Of a DNA stretch of 64,000 bases, positions 7,973 to 16,948 are shown one piece after another. The DNA is taken from positions 2,243,001 through 2,307,000 of the forward strand of contig NZ_CP020104.1 of assembly GCF_002056795.1 (NCBI RefSeq). Reading direction: 5' to 3'. This stretch comes from Spirosoma aerolatum. Lineage in GTDB: Bacteria > Bacteroidota > Bacteroidia > Cytophagales > Spirosomataceae. Made by a program: the position numbers and the translations under genes. Numbering within the stretch: position 1 is the stretch's first letter; each line of letters begins with the position of its first letter. A model generated the notes under the pieces. It worked only from the letters and a program-made list of their open reading frames with translations. It had not been told where the DNA came from and searched no databases.

Positions 7973-9349
7973 ATGAATCAGCTAAATTTAGATCACGCCA
8001 GTGCTGCTGTTGAGTTCAATAAAGATGAGCCTCGGGTCGACTGGCACGATGAAACGCTCTGGTTTGTACGGACCAAACGTGACCGGGCAGCTGCTCAGCT
8101 ACCCGAATGGGAGCAGTTGCGGGAAGCCGCTTCGCAGATCAAAAACCATGTGCTGTCGAATATGCACGATCTGCTGGCGCAGTTTGAGGAGAATGCTAAA
8201 CAGAATGGTATTACCGTACACTGGGCCGAAAATGCTGACGAACACAATGCGATTATCCATAAATTGATTCAGGATGCGGGCGTTACCCGGATGGTGAAAT
8301 CGAAGTCGATGCTGACCGAAGAGTGTCATCTGAACGACTACCTGACCCGGCATGGTATCGAAGTGATCGACAGCGACTTAGGCGAGCGCATTGTGCAGAT
8401 GCGTAAAGAGCCACCGTCGCACATTGTACTGCCCGCTATTCACCTGAAAAAGAGCGATGTGGGCGAAACGTTTCATGAACACCTTGGCACTGAAAAAGGC
8501 GCTACGGATCCGCAATACCTGACCGAAGCGGCACGTCAACACCTGCGCGATACGTTTCTGACGCGGAAAGTAGCGCTTACAGGCGTCAACTTCGCTATTG
8601 CCGAAACCGGTGGGTTTGTGGTCTGCACCAACGAAGGGAATGCTGATATGGGGGCGCATCTGGCCGATGTACACATTGCCGCAATGGGTTTTGAAAAGAT
8701 TATTCCACGAGCTGAACATCTGGGCGTTTTTCTGCGATTGCTGGCTCGCTCAGCAACCGGGCAGCCTATTACAACCTTTTCGAGTCATTTCCACCGACCC
8801 CGACCGGGTCAGCAGATGCATATCGTGATTGTTGATAACGGGCGTAGTCGGCAGCTCGGTCGTCCTGATTTTCGGAATTCGCTCAAATGCATCCGGTGTG
8901 CGGCTTGCCTGAATACGTGTCCGGTTTACCGGCGGTCGGGCGGACATAGCTACCATAGTGCCATTGCGGGGCCTATCGGGTCTATTCTGGCTCCGAATCT
9001 GGACATGAAACTAAACGCCGATCTGCCCTTTGCTTCTACACTCTGCGGATCCTGTTCCAACGTCTGTCCGGTGAAAATCGATATCCACGACCAGTTGTAC
9101 AAATGGCGGCAGGTCTTAATGAAAGAAGGGTACGGGCCTGGTAGCAAAACTGCAGCTATGAAAGCGATGGCTACGGTGCTTGAGTCGCCCAGCCTGTATC
9201 GGGTGGCCGGAAAAATAGGACGAGGAGTATTGCGGTTTACTCCCGTACTGGCCGAAAATCGATTCAATCCCTGGTACAATCAGCGCGAAATGCCCGAGCC
9301 TCCCGCCGAAAGCTTCCGCGATTGGTACATCAATAACAAGAAAGTATGA
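7973..9349 (+). CDS. lutB: L-lactate utilisation protein LutB (iron-sulfur subunit)
   Basis: A 458-residue protein with an N-terminal LUD domain (about residues 70-300) and a C-terminal ferredoxin part. Two 4Fe-4S motifs are visible: CIRCAACLNTCPVY near residue 305 and CGSCSNVCPVKID near 357. The C-terminal tail NPWYNQREMPEPPAESFRDWY is typical of LutB. It starts two bases after lutA and overlaps lutC by four bases (ATGA), so the three genes are translationally coupled. With LutA and LutC it forms the non-flavin L-lactate oxidation complex. Confidence 0.94.
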   Translation: MNQLNLDHASAAVEFNKDEPRVDWHDETLWFVRTKRDRAAAQLPEWEQLREAASQIKNHVLSNMHDLLAQFEENAKQNGITVHWAENADEHNAIIHKLIQDAGVTRMVKSKSMLTEECHLNDYLTRHGIEVIDSDLGERIVQMRKEPPSHIVLPAIHLKKSDVGETFHEHLGTEKGATDPQYLTEAARQHLRDTFLTRKVALTGVNFAIAETGGFVVCTNEGNADMGAHLADVHIAAMGFEKIIPRAEHLGVFLRLLARSATGQPITTFSSHFHRPRPGQQMHIVIVDNGRSRQLGRPDFRNSLKCIRCAACLNTCPVYRRSGGHSYHSAIAGPIGSILAPNLDMKLNADLPFASTLCGSCSNVCPVKIDIHDQLYKWRQVLMKEGYGPGSKTAAMKAMATVLESPSLYRVAGKIGRGVLRFTPVLAENRFNPWYNQREMPEPPAESFRDWYINNKKV

Positions 9350-9930
9350 CCTCCCGCGAAAAAATTCTGGCGAATATCAAGGCTAATCAGCCCGATTTAC
9401 GCCCATTGCCTGAGCAGTATACGTTCGTTTCGACGTTTCCCGACTTAACTAAACAGTTTATTGATGTACTCACATTTGTGGGAGGAAGGGCATTGGTTGT
9501 CCCTGATTATGCCGCTATCAGGGCTGATTTACAGGCTCAATACCCAAATCTGAAAAGCGTTGCAACCACCATCCCGGAACTAGCTGATCTGGCCGACCGA
9601 ACGATGACCGTATCGGACCCGCACGAACTGGCCGATTTGAATCTGGCGATTATTGAAGGGCCAATCGCGGTTGCCGAAAATGCTGCTATCTGGGTCGATG
9701 AGCAGCAATTGCCACAGCGCGTAGCACCTATGATTACGCAATACCTGGTAATTGTGATTCGGCAATCGACGCTGGTGCCCAACATGCATGATGCCTATAA
9801 GCAGTTGAAAGTGGATACGACCGGCTTTGGTACGTTTATCTGTGGGCCTTCCAAAACGGCCGATATTGAACAAAGCCTGGTAATTGGCGCACATGGTGCC
9901 CGTTCCCTAACAGTTTACCTGTTACCTTAA
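9346..9930 (+). CDS. lutC: L-lactate utilisation protein LutC (LUD domain)
   Basis: A 194-residue LUD-domain protein, the third component of the L-lactate oxidation complex. The N-terminus MTSREKILANIKANQP is typical, and the closing motif FICGPSKTADIEQSLVIGAHGARSL matches the conserved GPSxTADIE...GxHGP signature, here with Ala in place of the usual Pro. Its ATG overlaps the lutB stop. No lactate permease follows; the next gene is an outer-membrane barrel. Confidence 0.93.
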   Translation: MTSREKILANIKANQPDLRPLPEQYTFVSTFPDLTKQFIDVLTFVGGRALVVPDYAAIRADLQAQYPNLKSVATTIPELADLADRTMTVSDPHELADLNLAIIEGPIAVAENAAIWVDEQQLPQRVAPMITQYLVIVIRQSTLVPNMHDAYKQLKVDTTGFGTFICGPSKTADIEQSLVIGAHGARSLTVYLLP

Positions 9931-9949
9931 AAGATTAAGTTGAGAATTG

Positions 9950-9987
9950 GTAGATAGGCAAACCTCGTTTCTTTGTGTACTATCTAC
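9950..9987. repeat. short inverted repeat GTAGATAG...CTATCTAC after lutC
   Basis: Eight-base arms at 9950-9957 and 9980-9987, loop 22. It begins 20 bases after the lutC stop and could mark the operon end. No T tract follows. Confidence 0.4.
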
Positions 9988-10059
9988 AGATTCATTCAAT
10001 TGGTTTCGCACTTGCCGACGTTTTACTCGTTCGGTCAGCGTGATTGCCATTCCAAAACT

Positions 10060-12477
10060 ATGCCTTTAGCACCTCTACGTGTTTGCCTTTTTCTCCTTTG
10101 TTCAACACTTGCCTTTGCTCAGAGCCCCAAAATAGAACACCAAATCTGGATTCGAGGTACGTTTGTCGATGAAGCCAATAAGCCGGTCCCCTTCGCGTCG
10201 GTTGCCTTATATCAGGCATCGGGTACAACTCCTATTTCGGGAGTAGTTGCTGACGAAGCTGGAACGTTTGCATTACAGGCTAAGCCAGGACATTATAAAT
10301 TGAAAGCCAGTGCTGTTTCCTATCAGGAAAAAGTTGTTGACGACCTTCACGTAACCACTCAGGATATACAACTTGGTGTATCGGTGATGAAATCCAGCGC
10401 GAAAAAGCTGGAAGAAGTTGTCGTGGTTGGTGAGAAAAGCCAGATGGAATTGTCGCTTGATAAACGAATTTTCAATGTTGGTAAAGATCTGGCAAATGCG
10501 GGTGGAACAGCATCGGACATACTCAAAAATATACCATCGGTAGCCGTCGACGGAGAAGGGAACGTCAGTCTGCGGGGAAGCAATAGTGTTCGGATTCTGA
10601 TCGACGGGAAACCGTCTGGACTGGTTAGCATCAAAGGGGGAGCGGGCTTACAGCAATTGCAAGGCAGTATGATTGAGCGGGTTGAGGTGATTACCAACCC
10701 ATCGGCCCGATACGAAGCCGAAGGTATGGGCGGCATCATTAACATCGTTCTGAAGAAGGAACGAAAGGAGGGTTTTAACGGATCGTTCGATGTCATTACT
10801 GGTTATCCAGCCAATTTTGGAGCTGCTGCCAACGTCAACTATCGACGCAAAAACTTGAATTTCTTCATCAACTACACGGCTTCGTATCGAAACACACCGG
10901 GCAGAAACTCCATTTATCAGGAAGTATACCGCAACGATTCAACCTTCATTTCGCAGCAAAATTCGACCAGTCAGCTGAAAGGGCAGAATAACAACGCCCG
11001 CGCCGGTATCGATTATTATTTTAATCCTAAAACCATTCTGACGGCGGCTTACACCTGGCGCATTAGTAAGGGTAAACGCTTCTCCGATATTCATTATCTG
11101 GATTATGTGAGTACGCTGGCTAATCCGAAGGGAATTACCAACCGGACACAGGATGAAACCGAAACCGAGCCTAACTCCGAATACGTAATCAGTTACAAGA
11201 AGACGTTTGCACGAGAAGGCCACGAGCTGACAGCCGATGTTCGGTATCTGGATAATTGGGAAAAATCGGATCAGTATTTTACGCAGCAGACGTTTCTGCC
11301 CAATGGTGCTCCATCAGGCAGTCCGAATATCCTGCAACGGGCTGTCAATGACGAAACGGAAAAGCAGTTTCTGGTGCAGGTCGATTATGTGCGCCCGTTC
11401 CGGAAAGATGGAAAAATAGAGGGCGGTTTGCGGAGTAGTACGCGTAACATGACGAACGATTATACCGTTACGCAGCAGAATTCGGATGGAAGCTGGTTCG
11501 CTCTACCGAATCTGACAAACGATTTTCTATACCAGGAAAAGATTAATGCCCTGTACGGAATTGTTGGGAATAAGATTCGAAAATTCTCGTATCAGGCAGG
11601 CCTGCGAGCGGAGTGGACGGATGTGACCACTACGCTTAAGCAGACCAACGATGTAAATCCACGTAGTTACGCCAATCTGTTTCCGAGTCTTCATGCCACC
11701 TACGATTTGCCTCACCAACATGCGTTGCAGGCTAGTTACAGTCGGCGGGTTCGGCGGCCGCAGTACAATGATTTGAGTCCGTTTATGACCTTCAGTGATA
11801 GCCGGAATTTTTTCAGTGGTAACCCCGATCTGAATCCTGAATTTACGGATGCTTTTGAGCTAGGCCATATCAAATACGTAGAAAAAGGCTCGTTTAGCTC
11901 ATCGGTTTATTATAGATATACGACCGGCAAAATTATCCGCATCCGCCGGGTCGATACACTGGGCAATTCGACTACCCGGCCCGAAAATCTGGCTACCGAA
12001 CATTCATACGGGGCGGAGTTCGCTGGCTCATATGCCCTTTATAAATGGTGGAAACTTGATGGGAGCCTCAATTTTTTCCGGGCCATTACCAACGGAGGTA
12101 ACCTGGATGCCAGTTATCAGAGCGACACCTATAGCTGGTTTGCCCGGACAAGTTCCCGGTTTACGTTCTGGAAAAACACGGATGCCCAACTACGCGCCAA
12201 TTACGAAGCCCCTCAGAAAACACCACAAGGTAGCCGGCGGGCCATTGCTACACTCGATGTATCCATTAGTAAAGATATTCTAAACAATAACGGGACTCTG
12301 GTTTTTAACATAATCGATGTGTTTAACTCGCGTAGATATCGCTCTATTACCGAAGGGGCCAATTTTTATACAGAAAGCAACTCCCAGGGACGGCTGCGAC
12401 AGTTCAATTTGACATTCAACTATCGCCTACGGCAGGCGAAAAAGAAAATGAAAGATGCGAGTGAGGCTGATTTTTAA
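10060..12477 (+). CDS. outer-membrane beta-barrel protein, TonB-receptor-like
   Basis: An 805-residue protein counted from MPLAPLRVCLF; the frame runs 29 codons further upstream, but the signal peptide (ending ALAFAQ) begins here. Residues about 30-115 form a carboxypeptidase-regulatory-like beta domain (GTFVDEANKPVPFASVALYQ). A plug-like segment follows (TASDILKNIPSVAVDG, RILIDGKPSG, then NPSARYEAEGMGGIINIVL), and the rest is an outer-membrane barrel ending in aromatic-rich strands. No SusD partner follows, so it is not a SusCD system. Ligand is unknown; placement after lutABC with a 129-base gap does not prove a link. Confidence 0.85.
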   Translation: MPLAPLRVCLFLLCSTLAFAQSPKIEHQIWIRGTFVDEANKPVPFASVALYQASGTTPISGVVADEAGTFALQAKPGHYKLKASAVSYQEKVVDDLHVTTQDIQLGVSVMKSSAKKLEEVVVVGEKSQMELSLDKRIFNVGKDLANAGGTASDILKNIPSVAVDGEGNVSLRGSNSVRILIDGKPSGLVSIKGGAGLQQLQGSMIERVEVITNPSARYEAEGMGGIINIVLKKERKEGFNGSFDVITGYPANFGAAANVNYRRKNLNFFINYTASYRNTPGRNSIYQEVYRNDSTFISQQNSTSQLKGQNNNARAGIDYYFNPKTILTAAYTWRISKGKRFSDIHYLDYVSTLANPKGITNRTQDETETEPNSEYVISYKKTFAREGHELTADVRYLDNWEKSDQYFTQQTFLPNGAPSGSPNILQRAVNDETEKQFLVQVDYVRPFRKDGKIEGGLRSSTRNMTNDYTVTQQNSDGSWFALPNLTNDFLYQEKINALYGIVGNKIRKFSYQAGLRAEWTDVTTTLKQTNDVNPRSYANLFPSLHATYDLPHQHALQASYSRRVRRPQYNDLSPFMTFSDSRNFFSGNPDLNPEFTDAFELGHIKYVEKGSFSSSVYYRYTTGKIIRIRRVDTLGNSTTRPENLATEHSYGAEFAGSYALYKWWKLDGSLNFFRAITNGGNLDASYQSDTYSWFARTSSRFTFWKNTDAQLRANYEAPQKTPQGSRRAIATLDVSISKDILNNNGTLVFNIIDVFNSRRYRSITEGANFYTESNSQGRLRQFNLTFNYRLRQAKKKMKDASEADF

Positions 12478-12586
12478 CTAGTTTTGTGGTTCAAAACGTC
12501 TGAATTTCAACGTCAGTGTAATCAATTTACCATCTAGTAAATTTGGAAGTCACTTACGGTAAAAAAGATTGCAGTAAGCTTTTGAC

Positions 12587-12621
12587 TGAACAGCAACACC
12601 ACCGTTCGCTGTTACTGTTCA
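12587..12621. repeat. small inverted repeat TGAACAG...CTGTTCA
   Basis: Seven-base arms at 12587-12593 and 12615-12621 upstream of the next gene, with an alternative inner pairing AACAGC/GCTGTT. It may be a terminator of the barrel gene or an operator. Confidence 0.35.
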
Positions 12622-12652
12622 ATCAATTTTTGTTAATAAATCATATAGGTAG

Positions 12653-13084
12653 ATGAAATCAATTGCGCTTGCCCTCGTAACTCTTTGTACCATTTTAACG
12701 CTAACCAGTTTTTCACCCGCAAGAGACCAGGACGCTGTTAGCCAGGCTGTTGAACAACTGCGTGTATTGATGATCTCGCCCGATAAAGCCAAGCTGGAAG
12801 CACTAGCTGCCGACCAGTTAAGTTATGGCCACTCGAGTGGGAAAATTGAAGACAAAGCTGCTTTTGTAGAAGCGTTGGTCAGTGGTGCATCTGATTTTGT
12901 TAGTATTGAATTGACCGACCAGGTGATTACAGTGGTCGATAATACGGCTCTGGTTCGGCACAAACTGACGGGCGAAACGCTCGACAAAGGCAAGCCAGGG
13001 CAGGTAAAGTTATCGGTCCTGCTGGTGTGGGTCAAGCAAAAAGGCAGTTGGAAATTACTGGCCCGGCAAGCCGTGAAAATCTAG
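12653..13084 (+). CDS. exported NTF2-like (DUF4440-type) protein
   Basis: A 143-residue protein with a signal peptide (residues 1 to about 22, ending SFSPA) and an NTF2-like domain. The sequence DQLSYGHSSGKIEDKAAFVEAL followed by ELTDQVITVVDNTALVRHKL and the closing VLLVWVKQKGSWKLLARQAVK is the standard DUF4440/SnoaL pattern of exported Bacteroidota proteins. Function unknown; such domains bind or modify small ligands. It stands alone, with a hairpin just downstream. Confidence 0.75.
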   Translation: MKSIALALVTLCTILTLTSFSPARDQDAVSQAVEQLRVLMISPDKAKLEALAADQLSYGHSSGKIEDKAAFVEALVSGASDFVSIELTDQVITVVDNTALVRHKLTGETLDKGKPGQVKLSVLLVWVKQKGSWKLLARQAVKI

Positions 13085-13098
13085 ACGGTAAGCAAAAA

Positions 13099-13128
13099 AT
13101 AGGCCCATCAGAACTCTGGTGGGCCTAT
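13099..13128 (+). terminator. hairpin terminator after the NTF2-like gene
   Basis: ATAGGCCCATCA (13099-13110) pairs with TGGTGGGCCTAT (13117-13128), one G-T wobble, loop of six, 15 bases after the stop codon. No clear T tract. Confidence 0.65.
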
Positions 13129-13153
13129 CCTGCAAAACCTATGATAAAACGTA

Positions 13154-13185
13154 TTAGTCAAAATAAGTCAGTATTTTTTGACTAA
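13154..13185. repeat. inverted repeat TTAGTCAAAA...TTTTGACTAA
   Basis: Ten-base perfect arms at 13154-13163 and 13176-13185, loop 12, between convergent genes. Its A and T runs would suit a two-way terminator. Confidence 0.5.
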
Positions 13186-13250
13186 CTCTCCTGAACTCAC
13201 CTGCCTGATTCTCAAAACAGTATTGATAGGCCGTTCATACATTGTCAGTT

Positions 13251-13296
13251 ATTGTCAGAGCCAATTGATTAACCTTGGCTGGCGATAGCTGACAAT
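13251..13296. repeat. branched inverted repeat downstream of GH105
   Basis: Outer stem ATTGTCAG (13251-13258) with CTGACAAT (13289-13296) and inner stem AGCCAA (13259-13264) with TTGGCT (13275-13280). A direct copy of ATTGTCAG precedes it at 13241. Likely the transcript end of the minus-strand GH105 gene. Confidence 0.5.
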
Positions 13297-13345
13297 TTGC
13301 TTTTGGGTATCTTCAAACTCATGCAAAGGCTTTATCTTTAAAGCC

Positions 13346-14728
13346 CTATTTCTTTTTCACCAGTTGCAGCGAACTATCGTTGATCTCGAACGTATGGCTT
13401 TTAATTAGATTGATCACTTCTGCACCCGCCAGTAAGGCAGGGCCATAGCCGTGAGCGGCATAGGGGTTAATTGGCCGATGGTAATAAAAAGCCGGATCAA
13501 AGCCCATACCCGTACCAACGCAAACGCCTTCGACCTGACCCGTTGAATTGACTTTGGTAGCTACAGCGTTCCAGCCCAATAGAGTGGCAGGAGCATAGGC
13601 CAGTGGATCGAGCCAGCCCTGATTGATGGCATGGGCAAAACAATACACATAAATGGCTGTGGCGGAGGTTTCAAGATACGAGTCGTGTCGGTCGAGAAGC
13701 TGGTGCCAGAAGCCTGAACCCGACTGCTGAGCCGCCAGTCCCTTGGCATGGGCTCGTAGCAGTTCCAGAATGGCCGGACGATTGGGGTGGTCTTCGGGCA
13801 GTACATCCAGTAATTCCACGGCCGTCAAAATACCCCAGCCATTGGCGCGACCCCAGTGGAACTCGGGGTGAATGCTCATGCCTTCGACCCAGCCGTGCAT
13901 GTAAAGCCCTTTTTGGGGGTTAAACATCCGTTTCGAAAATTGGAGAACCTGTTTTGTGGCTTCGTCGTAGTATTTCCGGTCGCCAGTAAGTTTACCCATT
14001 TGAGCGAGTGCCGGTACGCTCATAAACAGGTCGTCGAGCCAAAGTGTATTCGGTTGTGGTCGATTACGCGCCAGGGTACCATCGGCCAGCCGGAATTCTT
14101 TTGTCTGGATATAGCTGATGTAGTTGTCGATTATGGGGCGCAGGTCGGTTTTGATTCCTCCGGCCCGGCTGGCTTTAATCATGGCTGCACACATTGCACC
14201 GGCATCGTCGAGGGCGTGCGGGGCCAGCACTGATCGCATAGGCGTATTCGCGTGGGGGTCGGCCGTTACCTGTGCCCGAAAATAGGGGACCTGTTCAGCA
14301 ATAAACTGAAGCCGTTTATGGGTATAGTTGGCGTAACGCGCATCGCCTGTAGCCTGACTGGCGAGCAACATACCCATGTAGGTGACGCCCCATTCGTAAC
14401 TGATCAGTCGGAAGTCACCGGGTTTGAAAATGGCATTGGCATTAAAAGAACCACCCGAAGGAATATCTTTCTTCGTTTCCCTATCGATAAGTTGCGTAGG
14501 CGTATTCGCATCCAGATAATTGTAGATTCGGTGAAGTACGCTGGTTACCTCCTCAACCTTTGGCTGGCCATATGGTACAGGATAATCGGGTTTTAGCAGA
14601 TGTAGCGGAGTGGTGGAATCATTGGCTTTAGGCTGCTGGGCGTAAAGAGGGATTCCAGCAGATAATCCCACCAATAAGAGACCAAAAAATCGGTTGGTGA
14701 AGGGAGGAGTTATAGGGGAAACAGGCAT
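13346..14728 (-). CDS. glycoside hydrolase family 105 (unsaturated rhamnogalacturonyl hydrolase-like)
   Basis: A 460-residue secreted enzyme with a leader ending LYAQQ at about residue 32. The (alpha/alpha)6-barrel signature of GH105 (YteR/YesR type) is visible: SYEWGVTYMGML near 110, HALDDAGAM near 170 with the catalytic-type Asp, LWLDDLFMSVP near 229, and HGWVEGMSIHPEFHWGRANGW near 280-298. Such enzymes remove the unsaturated uronic acid left by pectate or rhamnogalacturonan lyases. No lyase or sus locus lies nearby, so it works as an isolated gene here. The galactonate-type pathway at 47-52 kb may use uronate-derived acids, but no direct link is seen. Confidence 0.85.
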   Translation of the reverse strand: MPVSPITPPFTNRFFGLLLVGLSAGIPLYAQQPKANDSTTPLHLLKPDYPVPYGQPKVEEVTSVLHRIYNYLDANTPTQLIDRETKKDIPSGGSFNANAIFKPGDFRLISYEWGVTYMGMLLASQATGDARYANYTHKRLQFIAEQVPYFRAQVTADPHANTPMRSVLAPHALDDAGAMCAAMIKASRAGGIKTDLRPIIDNYISYIQTKEFRLADGTLARNRPQPNTLWLDDLFMSVPALAQMGKLTGDRKYYDEATKQVLQFSKRMFNPQKGLYMHGWVEGMSIHPEFHWGRANGWGILTAVELLDVLPEDHPNRPAILELLRAHAKGLAAQQSGSGFWHQLLDRHDSYLETSATAIYVYCFAHAINQGWLDPLAYAPATLLGWNAVATKVNSTGQVEGVCVGTGMGFDPAFYYHRPINPYAAHGYGPALLAGAEVINLIKSHTFEINDSSLQLVKKK

Positions 14729-15176
14729 AAAACTGAATTGGAATTAGGTTGGCAATCAACGGCATCACCATATAAATAGGCGAATTGCTTCGTCGAATAC
14801 TCCATAGTTTACAAAAACCTGTTTATTGCTCATCCTACACAGGCCTGCCTTGGCTTTCAGCCACCTTACTGCCTAAAATAAAAGGATAACTGAACGTATA
14901 TATGGAATTTTGGAGAGGTAATAAAGAGGGTTACTGATGCCAGAAACGAAGACAATTGAAACAAAAATTTCTGATTGCCAACTACCAGTATATCGACAAA
15001 TGAAAATTTGTTTTCAATAGGCATAGTGAGATTTTTTCAGTATCGTATATTGCATTTGAGGGCGGCAAGAGCTAATAGCGATTAAGAAACCGTCCAGATG
15101 ATAAATCAATGCTCTGGAATCTATAGGTGGTAAGACCAGTAGAATCCAGAGCATCTAATAGTAGTGAAAGCTAATT
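14729..15176. other. 448-base noncoding stretch, AT-rich
   Basis: It contains the upstream region of the GH105 gene and, at its far end, a hairpin that follows the small membrane-protein gene. I see no other gene, tRNA or repeat. Confidence 0.5.
15109..15154 (-). terminator. hairpin after the small membrane-protein gene
   Basis: ATGCTCTGGA (15109-15118) pairs with TCCAGAGCAT (15145-15154), with a further small stem TGGT/ACCA inside. It lies 22 bases beyond the stop codon on the minus strand. Confidence 0.55.
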
Positions 15177-15389
15177 TTAGTGTAGCGAATTTATATGCCG
15201 GTTAAAAAAACGAATACCGAAATACGTATAAATCAGCACAGCTATGGTTTCACAAACTACTTCAGTTGAATTGTAAGAAGTAATACCACTAGTATAATTC
15301 TTAAACCAATTGATTATCAGGGCAATATACCCAATAGGGGCAACTAATATGGCTAGTATAATTAACGTTAACAGTAATCGCTTGTCCAT
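15177..15389 (-). CDS. small membrane protein, unknown
   Basis: A 70-residue protein with two hydrophobic segments (about residues 6-25 and 47-62) separated by a polar loop, and a C-terminal NRHINSLH. I do not recognise a family. The start MDKRLLLTLI is typical for a small inner-membrane protein and a hairpin follows the stop, which supports it being a real gene. The flanks on both sides are AT-rich and gene-poor, unlike the rest of the window, which could indicate a recent arrival or degraded neighbours. Confidence 0.5.
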   Translation of the reverse strand: MDKRLLLTLIILAILVAPIGYIALIINWFKNYTSGITSYNSTEVVCETIAVLIYTYFGIRFFNRHINSLH

Positions 15390-15721
15390 TTTTTTGAGTT
15401 AGTTGGATGTCTCAATGTTGTTTTCGTCATTCATGTAGGGTATGATAACAATTGAGTAATTGGGTTTAAGCTGACCTGTATTTTTTTTTAGTAACTGGTA
15501 AAAAAAACAGCTAACAAATGCATTATGGAATTAGACGCAAATCACCTGATTTCGTCAATGCTTGAACAAAACTTTTGCCAATCGCAATTTCGCCTTCTTT
15601 TTTGGGATAGTTATCAACTTAAGTGGTAAAATAAAGGGATAAAGTAAAGAAAATAGTAATTCTTTTAATTATAAAGTGTCAATTTTGACGCAACGGTTTT
15701 TATAACCATTTTGATGCCAAT
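15390..15721. other. 332-base AT-rich intergenic region
   Basis: It carries a run of nine T at 15481-15489 and several A runs but no frame with family features. It must hold the promoter of the deacylase gene that follows; no clear -7/-33 pair was found. Confidence 0.45.
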
Positions 15722-16174
15722 ATGATTGTTGTAATTCAACGGGTTACCCATGCTTCTGTTACGATCGATGAACAGATAAAAGGCCAGATAGGAACTGGCT
15801 TTCTGGTTTTATTAGGCATTACACACACTGATACGCACGATGATGTGACGTGGCTGAGCCGAAAAATTGTCGGTATGCGCGTGTTTAATGATGTCGATGC
15901 TAAAATGAATCTGGATTTGGCTGCCGTCGATGGTAGTATTTTACTCATTAGCCAGTTTACGTTGCATGCTAGTACCAAAAAAGGGAATCGGCCTAGTTTT
16001 ATTGAAGCCGCCCGACCTGAAGTGGCCATTCCACTTTATGAAGCGATGATTGCGCAGCTTACAGCCGATCTGGGGAAACCAATTCAGACAGGCGAATTTG
16101 GAGCTGATATGAAGGTTTCGTTGCTCAACGATGGCCCCGTTACGATCGTCATAGACTCGAAAAATCGGATTTAG
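15722..16174 (+). CDS. dtd: D-aminoacyl-tRNA deacylase
   Basis: A 150-residue enzyme that removes D-amino acids (and glycine from tRNA-Ala) from mischarged tRNAs in the cytoplasm. The N-terminus MIVVIQRVTHASV is characteristic, and both active-site motifs are present: SQFTL at residues 77-81 and NDGPVT at 136-141, the latter containing the Gly-cisPro pair that screens chirality. Length matches the family. It stands upstream of an O-methyltransferase with a hairpin between them. Confidence 0.96.
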   Translation: MIVVIQRVTHASVTIDEQIKGQIGTGFLVLLGITHTDTHDDVTWLSRKIVGMRVFNDVDAKMNLDLAAVDGSILLISQFTLHASTKKGNRPSFIEAARPEVAIPLYEAMIAQLTADLGKPIQTGEFGADMKVSLLNDGPVTIVIDSKNRI

Positions 16175-16233
16175 TAGATCAGGTTTGTCGATTTATTTGA
16201 ACGATCCGCTAATTTTACTAAAACCAGTCCTTG

Positions 16234-16258
16234 CCTGTCGGTCGATAGACCGGTCAGG
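16234..16258 (+). terminator. hairpin between dtd and the methyltransferase
   Basis: CCTG-CGGTC pairs with GACCG-TCAGG around the loop GATA, with one small asymmetric bulge. It is 12 bases before the methyltransferase ATG, so it may end the dtd transcript or fold in the next gene's leader. Confidence 0.45.
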
Positions 16259-16269
16259 TAAATTGCCGA

Positions 16270-16911
16270 ATGGATTTTTTGCCCCCCAATATCACTGCGT
16301 ATGCCGAAGCCCTTACCTCGCCCGAAAGCGAGTTGCTTTATCGGCTAAACCGTAATACGCGTGCGCACATTATGGCTCCCCGCATGCTCTCGGGGCATTT
16401 GCAGGGCCGTTTTCTGGCCATGATTTCCTATATGCTTCGTCCGCGACGGATTCTTGAATTAGGTACCTATACGGGTTACTCGGCGCTATGTCTGGCTGAG
16501 GGCCTGACCGACGACGGCCAGCTCATTACCATCGATCAGAACGAGGAACTGGAGGAGTTTGCGCGGTCGTATTGGCAGCAATCGCCTTATTATAACAAAA
16601 TTGATTTTCGGGTTGGCTTGGCTACCGATATACTGCCGACCCTCAATGAAACGTTTGACTTGGTATTCATTGATGCCGACAAACGGAACAATTCAACCTA
16701 TTTCGACCTGATTTTTGATAAGCTGAGGCCAGGAGGCTTCATACTGGTCGATAATGTCTTATGGAGTGGCAAGGTTGTTGAGTTAGTAAAACCATCGGAT
16801 CTGGATACGGCGGCAGTGCTGGCATTTAACCAGAAAATTCAGGACGACCCGCGCGTAGAAAATGTGCTGTTGCCCGTACGAGACGGGATTATGATGATTC
16901 GAAAACGATAA
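16270..16911 (+). CDS. SAM-dependent O-methyltransferase (family 3, catechol-OMT-like)
   Basis: A 213-residue class I methyltransferase. Motif I ELGTYTGYS is at residues 63-71 and binds S-adenosylmethionine; the metal-binding segment FIDADKRNN is at about 133-141 and VDNVLWSG near 161-168 completes the divalent-cation site. This is the layout of the cation-dependent group that includes bacterial YrrM-like and plant caffeoyl-CoA enzymes. Substrate unknown; a small catechol or a tRNA base are both known for relatives. No signal peptide. Confidence 0.88.
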   Translation: MDFLPPNITAYAEALTSPESELLYRLNRNTRAHIMAPRMLSGHLQGRFLAMISYMLRPRRILELGTYTGYSALCLAEGLTDDGQLITIDQNEELEEFARSYWQQSPYYNKIDFRVGLATDILPTLNETFDLVFIDADKRNNSTYFDLIFDKLRPGGFILVDNVLWSGKVVELVKPSDLDTAAVLAFNQKIQDDPRVENVLLPVRDGIMMIRKR

Positions 16912-16948
16912 TTACGCTTGAAAAGGAGCCGCCGAAGCGGTATGAAGT

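Noticed and set aside
10060..12477. SusC/SusD polysaccharide uptake pair
   Set aside because: No SusD-like gene follows, and the protein is shorter than SusC.
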